Shown: positions 52,351 to 62,865, numbered from the stretch's first letter. The stretch: DNA of 64,000 nt from Streptococcus suis (GCF_024509555.1 NZ_JAMWEL010000001.1:124001-188000); one strand, 5' to 3'. A program made the numbers and translations. Notes: generated by a model not told the origin, from the sequence alone.

Positions 52351-55300
52351 ATGCCAAAACGTACGGATATTAAGAAAATTATGGTGATTGGGTCTGGTCC
52401 GATTATTATCGGTCAGGCTGCGGAGTTTGATTATGCTGGGACTCAGGCTTGTTTGGCTTTGAAGGAAGAAGGTTATAGCGTTGTCCTGGTCAATTCAAAC
52501 CCTGCGACCATCATGACAGACAAGGAAATTGCAGACAAGGTTTATATTGAGCCAATTACGCTTGAGTTTGTTACACGGATTTTACGGAAGGAGCGTCCAG
52601 ATGCTCTCTTGCCAACCCTTGGTGGTCAGACAGGTCTCAACATGGCTATGGAATTGTCTAAGGCTGGTATTTTAGATGAACTTGGGGTTGAACTCTTAGG
52701 CACAAAACTATCTGCAATTGATCAGGCAGAGGACCGTGACCTCTTCAAACAACTCATGAAAGACCTTAATCAGCCTATTCCTGAGTCAACGATTGTAACG
52801 ACAGTTGAAGAAGCCTTGGAATTTGCTGCTGAAATTGGCTATCCTGTCATTGTTCGCCCTGCCTTCACGTTGGGTGGTACTGGCGGTGGTATGTGTGCCA
52901 ATGAAGAAGAACTGCGTGAAATTGCAGAAAATGGTCTAAAATTATCACCAGTGACCCAGTGTTTGATTGAGCGTTCGATTGCGGGCTTCAAGGAAATCGA
53001 ATATGAAGTCATGCGTGATGCGGCTGACAATGCCTTGGTCGTATGTAACATGGAGAACTTTGATCCTGTGGGAATTCATACAGGAGATTCTATCGTATTT
53101 GCCCCAACGCAGACGCTTTCGGATATTGAAAACCAGATGTTGCGTGATGCCAGTCTCAGCATTATTCGTGCTCTGAAAATCGAGGGTGGCTGTAATGTGC
53201 AGTTGGCACTAGATCCACATAGTTTCAAATACTATGTCATCGAAGTCAATCCTCGTGTATCGCGTTCCTCTGCCTTGGCATCCAAAGCGACAGGTTATCC
53301 TATTGCCAAATTGGCAGCAAAAATTGCGGTTGGTTTGACCTTGGATGAAATGGTGAACCCTGTTACAGGAACAACCTATGCCATGTTTGAACCAGCTCTT
53401 GACTACGTTGTGGCAAAAATTCCACGTTTCCCATTTGATAAGTTTGAAAAAGGGGAGCGTCGCCTTGGAACGCAGATGAAGGCAACTGGTGAGGTCATGG
53501 CTATTGGTCGCAATATCGAAGAAAGTCTGCTCAAGGCCTGCCGTTCTTTGGAAATCGGTGTCTACCACAATGAAATGCCAGAACTCAGCCAAGTGACAGA
53601 TGACCAATTGGTTGAAAAGATTGTCAAGGCACAGGATGATCGTTTATTCTATCTTTCAGAAGCCCTTCGACGTGGCTATACAGTAGAAGAACTGGCTCAG
53701 TTGACCAAGATTGATCTTTTCTTCCTAGATAAGCTGCTTCATATCTTAGAAATCGAGCAGGAATTGGCAACGAATTTTGATAATATTGATTTATTGAAAA
53801 AAGCCAAGAAATACGGTTTTGCAGACCGCAAGATTGCGGAACTCTGGGGACGGACAGAATCCTACATCCGTCAACTGAGAACAGACCACAAGATTGTCCC
53901 TGTTTATAAAATGGTGGACACTTGTGCGGCTGAGTTCGAAAGTTCAACGCCATATTTCTATTCAACTTATGAGTGGGAAAATGAGTCTATCCGTTCGGAG
54001 AAAGAATCTGTTTTGGTGCTGGGTTCTGGTCCAATTCGTATCGGACAGGGTGTTGAGTTTGATTATGCGACGGTGCATTCTGTTAAAGCTATTCAGGCAG
54101 CTGGCTACGAAGCCATCATTATGAACTCAAACCCTGAAACTGTGTCAACTGACTTTTCGGTTTCAGACAAGCTTTATTTTGAGCCATTGACCTTGGAAGA
54201 TGTCTTGAATGTCATTGATTTGGAACAGCCAAAAGGGGTTATCGTTCAGTTCGGTGGCCAGACGGCTATCAATTTGGCGGAGCCATTGGCCAAAGCAGGT
54301 ATTCCAATCTTGGGGACACAGGTGGCGGATTTGGATAGAGCTGAAGACAGGGATTTATTTGAAAAAGCCCTGAAAGACCTTGGGATTCCACAGCCACCAG
54401 GCCAAACCGCAACCAACGAAGAGGAAGCTCTAGAAGCGGCCCGCAAAATTGGTTTCCCGGTACTTGTTCGTCCCTCTTATGTCTTGGGCGGTCGTGCAAT
54501 GGAGATTGTCGAAAATGAAGAGGACTTACGTTCTTATATGAGAACTGCGGTCAAGGCTTCGCCAGAGCACCCAGTTTTGGTGGATTCTTACATCGTCGGT
54601 CGTGAGTGTGAAGTGGATGCTATTTCAGATGGTAAGGATGTCTTGATTCCGGGTATTATGGAGCATATCGAGCGCGCTGGGGTTCACTCAGGGGACTCTA
54701 TGGCCGTTTATCCGCCACAAACCTTGTCCAAAGAAGTGCAGGCGACCATTGCAGACTACACCAAACGTTTGGCAATCGGTCTCAACTGTATCGGTATGAT
54801 GAATATCCAGTTTGTCATCAAGGATGAAACGGTCTATGTCATTGAGGTCAATCCTCGTGCCAGTCGTACGGTGCCATTCTTGTCGAAAGTCACTGACATT
54901 CCAATGGCTCAGGTTGCAACCAAATTGATTTTGGGACAAAGCCTTGCGGAACTTGGCTACCAAGACGGTCTTTATCCTGAGAGCAACCAAGTACACGTCA
55001 AGGCACCGGTCTTCTCGTTCACGAAACTAGCTAAAGTTGACAGTTTGTTAGGACCAGAGATGAAGTCAACCGGTGAGATTATGGGGTCAGACTTGACACT
55101 GGAAAAAGCGCTTTATAAGGCTTTCGAGGCAAGTTATCAGCACCTGGCTGAGTTTGGCAACGTTGTCTTTACCATTGCGGATGAAGACAAGGAAGAAGTG
55201 CTTGGTCTGGCTCAACGTTTCTATGAACTTGGTTATGGCCTACTGGCTACGGCAGGAACAGCCGCCTTTCTAACAGAAAATGGACTTGCTGTAACAACTG

Positions 55301-55530
55301 TTGGTAAATTAGGCGATGATTCCTGTCCAGATATTCCTAGTCTTGTTCGGGCAGGTAAGGTTCAGGCGATTATCAATACGGTTGGTAAAAAACGTGTAGC
55401 CGATGGTGACGGGCAAGTCATTCGAAGCTCTGCTATTGAAGGAGGAATTCCGCTCTTTACAGCCCTTGATACAGCAGAAGCTATGATTAAGGTGTTGGAA
55501 AGTCGTAGCTTTATGACACAGGCAATTTAA
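52351..55530 (+). CDS. carB: Carbamoyl-phosphate synthase large subunit
   Basis: Two homologous ATP-grasp halves (starting [21 protein letters not shown] and [20 protein letters not shown]) and a C-terminal MGS-like allosteric domain ([14 protein letters not shown]...). It makes carbamoyl phosphate from bicarbonate, ammonia and two ATP. I start at ATG 52351 ([14 protein letters not shown]), which is the family start; the in-frame extension upstream is leader RNA. 1059 residues. Confidence 0.97.
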   Translation: MPKRTDIKKIMVIGSGPIIIGQAAEFDYAGTQACLALKEEGYSVVLVNSNPATIMTDKEIADKVYIEPITLEFVTRILRKERPDALLPTLGGQTGLNMAMELSKAGILDELGVELLGTKLSAIDQAEDRDLFKQLMKDLNQPIPESTIVTTVEEALEFAAEIGYPVIVRPAFTLGGTGGGMCANEEELREIAENGLKLSPVTQCLIERSIAGFKEIEYEVMRDAADNALVVCNMENFDPVGIHTGDSIVFAPTQTLSDIENQMLRDASLSIIRALKIEGGCNVQLALDPHSFKYYVIEVNPRVSRSSALASKATGYPIAKLAAKIAVGLTLDEMVNPVTGTTYAMFEPALDYVVAKIPRFPFDKFEKGERRLGTQMKATGEVMAIGRNIEESLLKACRSLEIGVYHNEMPELSQVTDDQLVEKIVKAQDDRLFYLSEALRRGYTVEELAQLTKIDLFFLDKLLHILEIEQELATNFDNIDLLKKAKKYGFADRKIAELWGRTESYIRQLRTDHKIVPVYKMVDTCAAEFESSTPYFYSTYEWENESIRSEKESVLVLGSGPIRIGQGVEFDYATVHSVKAIQAAGYEAIIMNSNPETVSTDFSVSDKLYFEPLTLEDVLNVIDLEQPKGVIVQFGGQTAINLAEPLAKAGIPILGTQVADLDRAEDRDLFEKALKDLGIPQPPGQTATNEEEALEAARKIGFPVLVRPSYVLGGRAMEIVENEEDLRSYMRTAVKASPEHPVLVDSYIVGRECEVDAISDGKDVLIPGIMEHIERAGVHSGDSMAVYPPQTLSKEVQATIADYTKRLAIGLNCIGMMNIQFVIKDETVYVIEVNPRASRTVPFLSKVTDIPMAQVATKLILGQSLAELGYQDGLYPESNQVHVKAPVFSFTKLAKVDSLLGPEMKSTGEIMGSDLTLEKALYKAFEASYQHLAEFGNVVFTIADEDKEEVLGLAQRFYELGYGLLATAGTAAFLTENGLAVTTVGKLGDDSCPDIPSLVRAGKVQAIINTVGKKRVADGDGQVIRSSAIEGGIPLFTALDTAEAMIKVLESRSFMTQAI

Positions 55531-55554
55531 TAGTATAAGCAAATTAGCAATATT

Positions 55555-55581
55555 GACGACTTCGCAAGAGGTCGTCTTTTC
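55555..55581 (+). terminator. Terminator of carB
   Basis: GACGAC/GTCGTC with a TTCGCAAGAG loop and four T. The following 55582-55850 holds no gene or repeat that I can recognise. Confidence 0.8.
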
Positions 55582-55850
55582 TTGAATGAATATATCCCAT
55601 GCATTCATTTCTGGAAGCTTGCACGATCCATCTACTGTGAAAATTATAACCGTATGAATTAACATTCAGACAAAGAAATGAGGTGGATGTATCAAAGCTG
55701 ATTCAAATGACCATAATCGTGAATAATAGAAGTAGGAGAGTCTATAGTAATGCATTTATGAAAAACTTTTAGAATCGCTCTTTCTGTGCAGATAATTTCT
55801 TGACTCATAGAAGTTATAACAATATAATAAAATAAGCGAGGTACAAAAAA

Positions 55851-56207
55851 ATGATTGATGAAGCTTTTTTAAAAAAATTGAAACGTATATCAAGAATATA
55901 TAATTTTTTATGTTTGATGTGGATTCCATATATCGGTTTCTTGTTATATTGGATGACTCAAGATGAAACCCTTCTTGCTCAGTTGATTTTAATGATTTTT
56001 ATTATCCCAGCAGTATTTCAACCTCTGTTCTGGTATATTATGCTAGGGGGGCTTCTCTGGGTTTTTACAGGGATATATTCTGATGAATATTCTATTTTAC
56101 TAGGGAATGAGACGACATTTCTCAAAAAAGATAAAGAAAGTGATTCTCCAAAAAAGTCAGAGAGTTCAATTCCTTTATTGTTATTTTACTGGACACTTTT
56201 CAAATGA
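55851..56207 (+). CDS. Hypothetical small membrane protein
   Basis: A 118-residue AT-rich gene. The protein has two or three membrane helices (IYNFLCLMWIPYIGFLLYWM, AQLILMIFIIPAVFQPLFWYIMLGGLLWVF) and a charged C-terminal tail. Ribosome-binding site GCGAGG. No family is recognised. It forms an accessory patch with the next broken gene between carB and the methyltransferase. Confidence 0.5.
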   Translation: MIDEAFLKKLKRISRIYNFLCLMWIPYIGFLLYWMTQDETLLAQLILMIFIIPAVFQPLFWYIMLGGLLWVFTGIYSDEYSILLGNETTFLKKDKESDSPKKSESSIPLLLFYWTLFK

Positions 56208-56318
56208 TTTTTATATAGAAAAATATACAGTCCTTGCTACGATGGCATTCGAGTGTACTATCAATTCTTGACTTTCAAAAGAAGGATAAGATAATAAAAC
56301 AAAAGTGAGGTGAGAGTG

Positions 56319-56527
56319 ATGAATAGACCTAAAAGACCACCAACAATTCAGATTATTCTTAGGATAATTTATGTTATTGCATTGATTTATTATTTATGTA
56401 ACGGTAATGTTTTTTTGATTATGTCATTATTATCACCGGAATCGGTCTGTTTTTTTCTCCAATACCCTACTTTATTCTGATTGGATATCTTTTATTCCAA
56501 AATTATAATGATATTTTTTATCCATAA
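56319..56527 (+). pseudogene. Frameshifted small membrane protein gene
   Basis: Frame 1 reads MNRPKRPPTIQIILRIIYVIALIYYLCNGN and then becomes odd and stops at 56480. Shifting one base at the seven-T run near 56411-56417 restores a hydrophobic helix and a natural end, GIGLFFSPIPYFILIGYLLFQNYNDIFYP. A slip in the T-run (true mutation, phase variation or sequencing error) explains it. GAGGTGAG precedes the start. Confidence 0.5.
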
Positions 56528-56602
56528 TCCATGGATAACATATAATTAACACAACACCTTTTTAGGTGTTTTTTGTATCCAAAATCAAAGAAAGGAGCAC
56601 GA

Positions 56603-56773
56603 ATGGCTACACCTCTTGGCGCAATGCGAATTGAACTAGAATTAGATAGTTCAAAGTTTTCGAGTGGACTAAATGCCAGTAAGAAGGCTGTTAATTACTT
56701 TAAAGCTGAACTAGATGGTGATGGGGTTTATTCAATTTCAGCAGAATTGAGTTTTTTTGATATAATGTTCAAT
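56603..56773 (+). pseudogene. Phage tail tape-measure protein N-terminal scrap
   Basis: MATPLGAMRIELELDSSKFSSGLNASKKAVNYFKAEL is the start of siphophage tape-measure proteins, with a phage-type ribosome-binding site (AAAGGAG) and a preceding terminator hairpin (ACACCT/AGGTGT plus T-run, 56550-56572). After about 37 residues it becomes unrelated. It stays open and in frame through to the methyltransferase, so a 319-residue fusion could be made. Confidence 0.6.
56758..56766 (+). promoter_or_regulatory. Methyltransferase promoter, probably leaderless
   Basis: TGATATAAT is an extended -10 box ending exactly 7 nt before ATG 56774. No Shine-Dalgarno sequence is present. Confidence 0.55.
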
Positions 56774-57562
56774 ATGAATGTAATCATCACAACCAGTCTT
56801 CGAATGAACCATGACCTGATTTTACAGGCTAGGGAAATAGCAGAGCAGCTCAATCTAAACTATCAAGACCGTCGAAAGAGGTCAGTCCAGTCTATCCTAG
56901 CAGAAACAGAAGCTGACGCGGTGCTTGTGGTCTATCAGGGTCAGCTAGTTTTGGAAGAAAAAAATGGACAACGCTTCTTTTTCCACCCTGACACAGCTAT
57001 CCTGCGTATCAAATCTGGAAGAGATCCACTCTTGGAATTGCTAGGACCTGATAAACAAACCGTCCTGGACTGTACCATGGGACTGGCGTCTGATAGTATT
57101 GTCTTAGCTAGTGCGGGTCATCAGGTGACAGCCTTGGAAAGTTCACAGCTTATTCATTTTATGGTGAGCCGAGGTCTGAAAGAGTTTGATAGTGGCAATG
57201 AAGCGGTTAATCAAGCCATGCGGTATATTCAGCCGATTTGGACGGACAGTCTGACTTACTTACTGACACAAGCCGACCAGTCAGTCGATGTGATTTATGT
57301 TGATCCCATGTTTTCGCAAGAGATTAAGGAATCTGATAATCTTAATGGTCTGAAACCTTTTGCCAATTATTCGGCCCTGTCTGAAGATTTTTTGAAAGAA
57401 TGCAGGCGTGTGGCCGGAAGAAAAATCATTATCAAGGCTCATTTTAGAGATGAAGTTTTTGAAAAATTCGGCTTTGAACGCCACATCAGACACAATCAAA
57501 AATTTCATTATGGAGAAATCATTTTGGAGGAAAACGATGAAAATTTTAGTAACAGGTTTTGA
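56774..57562 (+). CDS. SAM-dependent methyltransferase (RsmJ/DUF548-like)
   Basis: 262 residues of class I methyltransferase fold. Motif I is [26 protein letters not shown] and motif IV is [10 protein letters not shown]. The N-terminal [26 protein letters not shown] marks the native start at 56774. The layout resembles the RsmJ (16S rRNA m2G1516) family, but the target is inferred. Its 3' end overlaps pcp by 26 nt. Confidence 0.8.
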   Translation: MNVIITTSLRMNHDLILQAREIAEQLNLNYQDRRKRSVQSILAETEADAVLVVYQGQLVLEEKNGQRFFFHPDTAILRIKSGRDPLLELLGPDKQTVLDCTMGLASDSIVLASAGHQVTALESSQLIHFMVSRGLKEFDSGNEAVNQAMRYIQPIWTDSLTYLLTQADQSVDVIYVDPMFSQEIKESDNLNGLKPFANYSALSEDFLKECRRVAGRKIIIKAHFRDEVFEKFGFERHIRHNQKFHYGEIILEENDENFSNRF

Positions 57563-58184
57563 TCCTTTTGGTGGAGAGGCTATCAATCCAGCTTTAGAAA
57601 CCATCAAGGCCTTACCTCGTACCGTAGCAGGCGCAGAGATTATGATTGTCGAAGTTCCGACTGTTTTTGATAAGGCTGCTCGTGTTTTGGAAGAAAAAAT
57701 GGCAGAATTTCAACCTAATGTAGTGCTTTGCATTGGTCAAGCAGGGGGGCGAGTAGATTTGACACCTGAGCGCGTGGCCATCAACCAGGATGACGCTCGC
57801 ATTCCTGACAATGAGGGACAGCAGCCCATTGACAGAACTATCCGTCCAGATGGGCCAGCAGCATATTTTTCAACCCTGCCTATAAAGGCCATGGTAGAAG
57901 CTATTCGTTCTGCTGGCATTCCAGCTTCAGTTTCTAATACTGCTGGTACCTTTGTCTGCAACCATCTCATGTATCAGGCCCTATATCTGGCTGAAAAATC
58001 CTTCCCTAAAACGAGGGCCGGTTTTCTCCATATCCCCTATCTTCCTGAGCAGGTATTGGACAAGCCAGGTGTTCCGTCCATGTCCCTTGAGGTGATTGTC
58101 AAAGGCATAGAGGCGGCCATTTCAGCTATTATAGCCTATGCGGACAAGGAAGATATCAAAACTGTTGGAGGGGCGACGCATTGA
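57537..58184 (+). CDS. pcp: Pyrrolidone-carboxylate peptidase
   Basis: Removes N-terminal pyroglutamate from peptides. 215 residues with the complete triad: Glu78 (TPERVAIN), Cys141 ([13 protein letters not shown]) and His165 ([11 protein letters not shown]). Start is ATG 57537 after TTTTGGAGGA; the longer opening lies in the methyltransferase gene. Its TGA overlaps the next ATG. Confidence 0.96.
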   Translation: MKILVTGFDPFGGEAINPALETIKALPRTVAGAEIMIVEVPTVFDKAARVLEEKMAEFQPNVVLCIGQAGGRVDLTPERVAINQDDARIPDNEGQQPIDRTIRPDGPAAYFSTLPIKAMVEAIRSAGIPASVSNTAGTFVCNHLMYQALYLAEKSFPKTRAGFLHIPYLPEQVLDKPGVPSMSLEVIVKGIEAAISAIIAYADKEDIKTVGGATH

Positions 58185-58492
58185 TGGATGGAAAATGGCA
58201 GAGCAGACAGCGTGTTGAACAGATGGAAAGCATATTTAATTCCCAAATCCAGCTCGTTTCAGCATTACAAACAATTCTAGAACAGGTTGAAACAAGCCAG
58301 CCAGCTTATTTGGAATTACTGGACTATTACCAAAGTTCGACCTTCCTAGAAGATATGGACTTGGCTGATAGAGGGGAATTCAAACATCTTCCCTGCGGTG
58401 TCCTGAGTGAAGATGGTGTCTATAATTTGCTAGTTGATAGAAAAGAATTGACCAAAATGATGATAAAATGTATTCATTTACTTGAAAATTAA
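58184..58492 (+). CDS. DUF4298 family protein
   Basis: A 102-residue helical protein ending LPCGVLSEDGVYNLLVDRKELTKMMI, the hallmark of DUF4298. The function is unknown. It overlaps pcp as TGATG and uses GGAGGGG upstream; a TTG one codon earlier is possible. Confidence 0.8.
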   Translation: MDGKWQSRQRVEQMESIFNSQIQLVSALQTILEQVETSQPAYLELLDYYQSSTFLEDMDLADRGEFKHLPCGVLSEDGVYNLLVDRKELTKMMIKCIHLLEN

Positions 58493-58616
58493 ATTTTATA
58501 AAAGTGTCAAGTTTTTTTCTTGACACCAGATCGAAGTATGTTATAATAGAACATGTGATAAATAGCTCTGCTATTTCACTGAATAAAAAAATATAAAGAA
58601 AAGAGAACATTTTAAA

Positions 58617-58889
58617 ATGGCAGTAAAAATCCGTTTGACTCGTATGGGTTCTAAAAAGAAACCTTTCTACCGTATTAACGTTGCAGACTCACGCGCTCCA
58701 CGCGATGGTCGTTTCATCGAAACAGTTGGTACTTACAACCCACTTTTGGCTGAAAACTCAGTAACTCTTAAAGAAGAGCGTGTACTTGAATGGTTGGCAA
58801 AAGGTGCACAACCATCTGATACAGTTCGTAGCCTTCTTTCAAACGCTGGCGTATTGAAGAAATTCCACGAGCAAAAATTCTCTAAATAA
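58617..58889 (+). CDS. rpsP: 30S ribosomal protein S16
   Basis: 90 residues: [42 protein letters not shown] is typical S16. Codon bias of the highly expressed type. A possible promoter (TTGACA at 58519, TATAAT at 58543) lies upstream. Cotranscribed with khpA, 21 nt on. Confidence 0.97.
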   Translation: MAVKIRLTRMGSKKKPFYRINVADSRAPRDGRFIETVGTYNPLLAENSVTLKEERVLEWLAKGAQPSDTVRSLLSNAGVLKKFHEQKFSK

Positions 58890-58910
58890 GAACAGTAAGC
58901 GAGAACACTT

Positions 58911-59153
58911 ATGGACATGATTGAAAATCTCATTATTGCGATTGTGAAACCTTTGATTTCACAGCCTGATAGCTTGACAATTAAAATTGTTGATACACCT
59001 GAATTTTTAGAATATCATTTGGATTTGGATAAATCTGATATTGGACGTATCATAGGGAAAAAAGGGCGCACAATTTCTGCAATCAGAACGATTGTCTACT
59101 CTGTTCCAACAAGTGATAAAAAAGTTCGTTTAGTGATCGACGAGAAAGAATAA
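58911..59153 (+). CDS. khpA: KH-domain RNA-binding protein KhpA
   Basis: 80 residues with one KH domain and its GxxG loop in [19 protein letters not shown]. In streptococci KhpA pairs with KhpB and affects cell elongation and RNA metabolism. The position behind rpsP is conserved. Confidence 0.94.
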   Translation: MDMIENLIIAIVKPLISQPDSLTIKIVDTPEFLEYHLDLDKSDIGRIIGKKGRTISAIRTIVYSVPTSDKKVRLVIDEKE

Positions 59154-59154
59154 G

Positions 59155-59207
59155 AAAGTCACCGTATGGTGGCTTTTAACTTAGAAAAAGGGGCTAGGCC
59201 CCTTTTT
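59155..59207 (+). terminator. Tandem terminators of rpsP-khpA
   Basis: AAAGTCACC/GGTGGCTTT (59155-59176) is followed by the perfect AAAAAGGGGC/GCCCCTTTTT (59185-59207). Confidence 0.9.
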
Positions 59208-59305
59208 ATCATCATTTAGTTTCCTCTTGATATTTAGAAATTTGATAGAGTAGGAAAACTTCAGGCCTACTAGATTTATACATGTTTAAGTAAGGTTTGA
59301 TATAT

Positions 59306-59340
59306 TTTATGTCGTCTAGTGATGCGACTAATAGAAAGGT
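59306..59340 (+). promoter_or_regulatory. Degenerate pyr-type hairpin before the ABC exporter (element E)
   Basis: GTCGTC-TAGTGA-TGCGAC followed by TAATAGAAAGGTGG closely matches the 5' part of elements A to D (GTCGCC, YNGNGA loop, GAATAGAAAGG). The stem has one mismatch and one wobble. Here AAAGGTGG serves as the ribosome-binding site of the ABC gene and the rest of the element is missing. Confidence 0.5.
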
Positions 59341-59346
59341 GGATTT

Positions 59347-61083
59347 ATGCGATTAATTTGGACTTATTTGAAAAAATACCCCAAGTGGCTTGCCTTGGAC
59401 TTGTTCGGAGCATTCCTATTCATAGTAGTTAACTTGGGCTTGCCGACATTTTTGGCAAGAATGATTGACCAAGGGATTACAAAAAACAATGTTGGACAGC
59501 TTTACTACTGGGCAGGAATGATGGGATTGATTGTTTTGCTTGGTATTCTTGGACGCATTACTCTAGCCTATGCGGCTGGACAGCTAACAACCAATATCGT
59601 CAAGGATATTCGGAATGATTTGTATGAGAAAATTCAGGACTATTCTCATCATGAATATGAGCAGATTGGTGTTTCTTCTCTAGTTGCTCGCATGACCAAC
59701 GATGCTTTTGTTTTGATGCAGTTTTCAGAAATGGTATTGAAGCTGGGAATTATCACACCTTTGATGATGGTTGCCTCGGTCATCATGACCTTGGTAACCA
59801 GTCCAAGCTTGGCCTGGACAGTAGCAGTAGCTATGCCGTTTCTAGTTTTTGTTATTTTCTATGTAGCTACTAAAACTCGTCCTCTCTCTGAAAAACAACA
59901 GAAACGATTGGATACGATTAACCAGTATGTTCGTGAAAATCTCATGGGCTTGCGGGTCATTCGTGCCTTTACGCGTGAAGAGTTCCAAGAAACTCGTTTT
60001 GCAGAGGTCAATGAAGAATATACTGAAACATCCAAAAAACTCTTTAACCTGACTGCGCTGACTGAGCCACTATTTGTGCAGATTATTATTGCCATGATTG
60101 TGGCTATTGTCTGGTTTGCCCTCCCTCCTTTGAAAGAGGGCAGTTTGCAGATTGGTGATTTGGTAGCCTTTATCGAATACAGTTTCCACGCCCTTTTCTC
60201 CTTCTTGCTCTTTGCCAACTTGTTTAATATGTATCCACGTATGTCGGTATCGAGCCAACGGATTCAGGAAGTCTTAGACATGCCGATTTCTATTTCTAAG
60301 AATGAGGACGGTATTACTGAAACAGATACTCGTGGCTATTTGGAATTTGAAAATGTAACTTTTGCTTATCCTGGTGAAACGGAGTCCCCTGTTCTCCACA
60401 ATATTTCCTTCAAAGCTAAGCCTGGTGAAACCATTGCCTTTATTGGTTCAACAGGTTCTGGTAAGTCTTCCTTGGTCAACTTGATTCCGCGTTTCTATGA
60501 TGTAACACTAGGACGAATCTTGGTGGACGGTGTGGATGTTAGACGCTACAATCTAAAGGCACTTCGTAGTAAGATTGGCTTTATTCCGCAGAAAGCTCTG
60601 CTATTTACCGGAACTATCGCGGAAAACTTAAAGTACGGTAAGATGGATGCTAGTCTTGCTGAACTTCATGATGCGACGGATGTGGCTCAGGCTAAGGAGT
60701 TTATCGAGAGTAAGGAAGAGAAATTCGACACCCATTTAGCAGAAGGTGGAAGCAACCTGTCAGGCGGGCAAAAGCAACGTTTGTCCATTGCGCGTGCTAT
60801 TGTCAAACAGCCCGATATTTATATCTTTGATGACTCTTTCTCAGCCTTGGATTATAAGACGGATGCCATTTTGCGAGCTCGTTTGAAGGAAGTGACGGAG
60901 AATGCGACGGTGCTAATTGTGGCCCAACGGGTCGGGACCATTATGGATGCCGACCAGATTATCGTGCTGAATGAAGGTGAAATCGTTGGTCGCGGTACCC
61001 ACAATGAATTGATGGAAAGTAATGAGATTTATCGTGAAATTGCCAATTCTCAGCTTAACCGTCAATCGCTGACAGAAGAATAG
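59347..61083 (+). CDS. ABC exporter half-transporter, degenerate-site partner
   Basis: 578 residues: six membrane helices and an ATPase domain with Walker A GSTGSGKSS and signature NLSGGQKQRL. The catalytic Glu after Walker B is Asp (YIFDDSFS) and the switch His is Gln (IVAQRVGT). Those changes are typical of one half of a heterodimeric multidrug exporter. The next gene supplies the other half. It resembles the EfrAB/PatAB/SatAB group; substrates are unknown. Confidence 0.85.
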   Translation: MRLIWTYLKKYPKWLALDLFGAFLFIVVNLGLPTFLARMIDQGITKNNVGQLYYWAGMMGLIVLLGILGRITLAYAAGQLTTNIVKDIRNDLYEKIQDYSHHEYEQIGVSSLVARMTNDAFVLMQFSEMVLKLGIITPLMMVASVIMTLVTSPSLAWTVAVAMPFLVFVIFYVATKTRPLSEKQQKRLDTINQYVRENLMGLRVIRAFTREEFQETRFAEVNEEYTETSKKLFNLTALTEPLFVQIIIAMIVAIVWFALPPLKEGSLQIGDLVAFIEYSFHALFSFLLFANLFNMYPRMSVSSQRIQEVLDMPISISKNEDGITETDTRGYLEFENVTFAYPGETESPVLHNISFKAKPGETIAFIGSTGSGKSSLVNLIPRFYDVTLGRILVDGVDVRRYNLKALRSKIGFIPQKALLFTGTIAENLKYGKMDASLAELHDATDVAQAKEFIESKEEKFDTHLAEGGSNLSGGQKQRLSIARAIVKQPDIYIFDDSFSALDYKTDAILRARLKEVTENATVLIVAQRVGTIMDADQIIVLNEGEIVGRGTHNELMESNEIYREIANSQLNRQSLTEE

Positions 61084-61091
61084 GAGGACTT

Positions 61092-62861
61092 ATGAAGAAT
61101 AAATCAGTATTTACTCGAGTTTGGGACTATTTGCGTCGTTACCAATCTTCTGTATTTTTAGCCGTTTTTCTAAAGACCATTAGCGCAGTCATGAATGCCT
61201 TGGAACCCTTTGTACTGGGACTAATCATTACTGAATTGACCAAGAATTTGTTGGATATTGCTAATGGTGTAGAGGGGGCGCAGATAAATGTTTCCTATAT
61301 CGCCGTCATGCTTGGTCTGTACGCATTCCGTGCCCTCATGTATGAAATCGGCGCCTATGGTTCCAACTATTTTATGACCAAGGCTGTCCAAGGTGCGACC
61401 AAGGAATTGCGTCAGGATTTGAGTCACAAGATTAACAAAATTCCTGTTTCTTACTTTGATAAGCACCAATATGGTGACCTGCTGGGGCGATTTACCAGTG
61501 ATGTGGAAACGGTTTCGAATGCCTTACAGCAAAGTTTTCTTCAGTTGGTTAATGCTGTCTTGACCCTCTCTCTAGCCATTTTCATGTGTTTCTGGTTGGA
61601 TGTGTCATTAGCTCTCGTAGTCGTGACCTTGGTTCCTGTTACTTATTTTGGTTCCAAGTTTGTCATGGGCAAATCTCAGCCATATTTCAAGCAGCAGGCT
61701 GATGCTCTCGGTCGATTGAATGGCTTTGTCCAAGAAAATCTCACAGGCTTCAATGTCCTCAAGCTCTACGGCCGTGAAGAAATTTCTACAGAAGAATTTC
61801 GCCAGATAACTGCCGACTTGCAGGAAGTTGGTTTCAAGGCTAGTTTCATGTCTGGCTTGCTCATGCCCCTGGTTCATGGCTTGTCCAATATCGCCTATGT
61901 CGTCGTCGCCCTGCTTTCTGGTCTGAAAGTACTTGCAGGTACATTGACAGTAGGTAATATGCAGGCCTTCGTCCAATACGTCTGGCAGATTTCTCAGCCC
62001 GTCCAGACCTTGACCCAGTTGGCACCCCAGTTGCAGTCTGCCAAATCCTCCCTTGAACGCATCTTTTCAGTCCTAGACGAGCTTGATGAAGAAGACGCCA
62101 ATGCGCTTGAGTTGACAGCTAATCTGACTGGACAAGTCAGCTTTGAACAGGTCGAATTTGGCTATTCAGAAGATAAGCCGCTTATCCGTAACTTTAATCT
62201 TGATGTTGAACCAGGTGAAATGGTGGCTATCGTTGGACCAACAGGGGCTGGTAAGACAACCCTCATCAACCTTCTCATGCGTTTCTATGATGTCACATCC
62301 GGTGCTATCAAGGTGGATGGCCAGGACATTCGAAATATTTCCCGTCAATCCTACCGTAGTCAATTTGGTATGGTCTTGCAGGATGCTTGGCTCTACGAAG
62401 GGACAATCAAGGAAAACTTACGTTTTGGTCGTCTGGATGCGACGGATGAGGAAGTTGTGGAAGCTGCTAAAGCTGCCAACGTTGACCACTTTATCCGTAC
62501 CCTGCCTGGTGGTTACAACATGGAAATGAACCAGGAATCCAGCAATATTTCCCAAGGTCAGAAACAGCTTTTGACCATTGCGCGTGCCTTGTTGGCAGAC
62601 CCTGCTATCCTGATTCTTGACGAAGCGACTTCATCAGTCGATACGCGTTTGGAACTTTTGATTCAAAAAGCCATGAAACGTTTGATGAAGGGGCGGACAA
62701 GTTTTGTCATCGCCCACCGTCTATCAACCATTCAGGAAGCTGATAAGATTTTGGTCTTGAAAGATGGACAGATTATCGAACAAGGTAACCATGAAAGTCT
62801 TTTGGCAGATAAAGGTTTTTATTACAATCTTTATCAAAGTCAGTTTAGTCAATCCAAATAA
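61092..62861 (+). CDS. ABC exporter half-transporter, catalytic partner
   Basis: 589 residues: six membrane helices and an ATPase domain with Walker A GPTGAGKTT, the intact Glu in LILDEATSSVD and His in VIAHRLSTI. Its signature is altered (NISQGQKQLL instead of LSGGQ), matching the degenerate site of the partner. It follows 8 nt after the first gene behind AGGAGG. Together they form one asymmetric efflux pump. Confidence 0.88.
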   Translation: MKNKSVFTRVWDYLRRYQSSVFLAVFLKTISAVMNALEPFVLGLIITELTKNLLDIANGVEGAQINVSYIAVMLGLYAFRALMYEIGAYGSNYFMTKAVQGATKELRQDLSHKINKIPVSYFDKHQYGDLLGRFTSDVETVSNALQQSFLQLVNAVLTLSLAIFMCFWLDVSLALVVVTLVPVTYFGSKFVMGKSQPYFKQQADALGRLNGFVQENLTGFNVLKLYGREEISTEEFRQITADLQEVGFKASFMSGLLMPLVHGLSNIAYVVVALLSGLKVLAGTLTVGNMQAFVQYVWQISQPVQTLTQLAPQLQSAKSSLERIFSVLDELDEEDANALELTANLTGQVSFEQVEFGYSEDKPLIRNFNLDVEPGEMVAIVGPTGAGKTTLINLLMRFYDVTSGAIKVDGQDIRNISRQSYRSQFGMVLQDAWLYEGTIKENLRFGRLDATDEEVVEAAKAANVDHFIRTLPGGYNMEMNQESSNISQGQKQLLTIARALLADPAILILDEATSSVDTRLELLIQKAMKRLMKGRTSFVIAHRLSTIQEADKILVLKDGQIIEQGNHESLLADKGFYYNLYQSQFSQSK

Positions 62862-62865
62862 AATG

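Noticed and set aside
55309..55665. 118-codon minus-strand ORF over the carB 3' end
   Set aside because: It crosses the carB terminator, overlaps carB heavily and lacks a ribosome-binding site.
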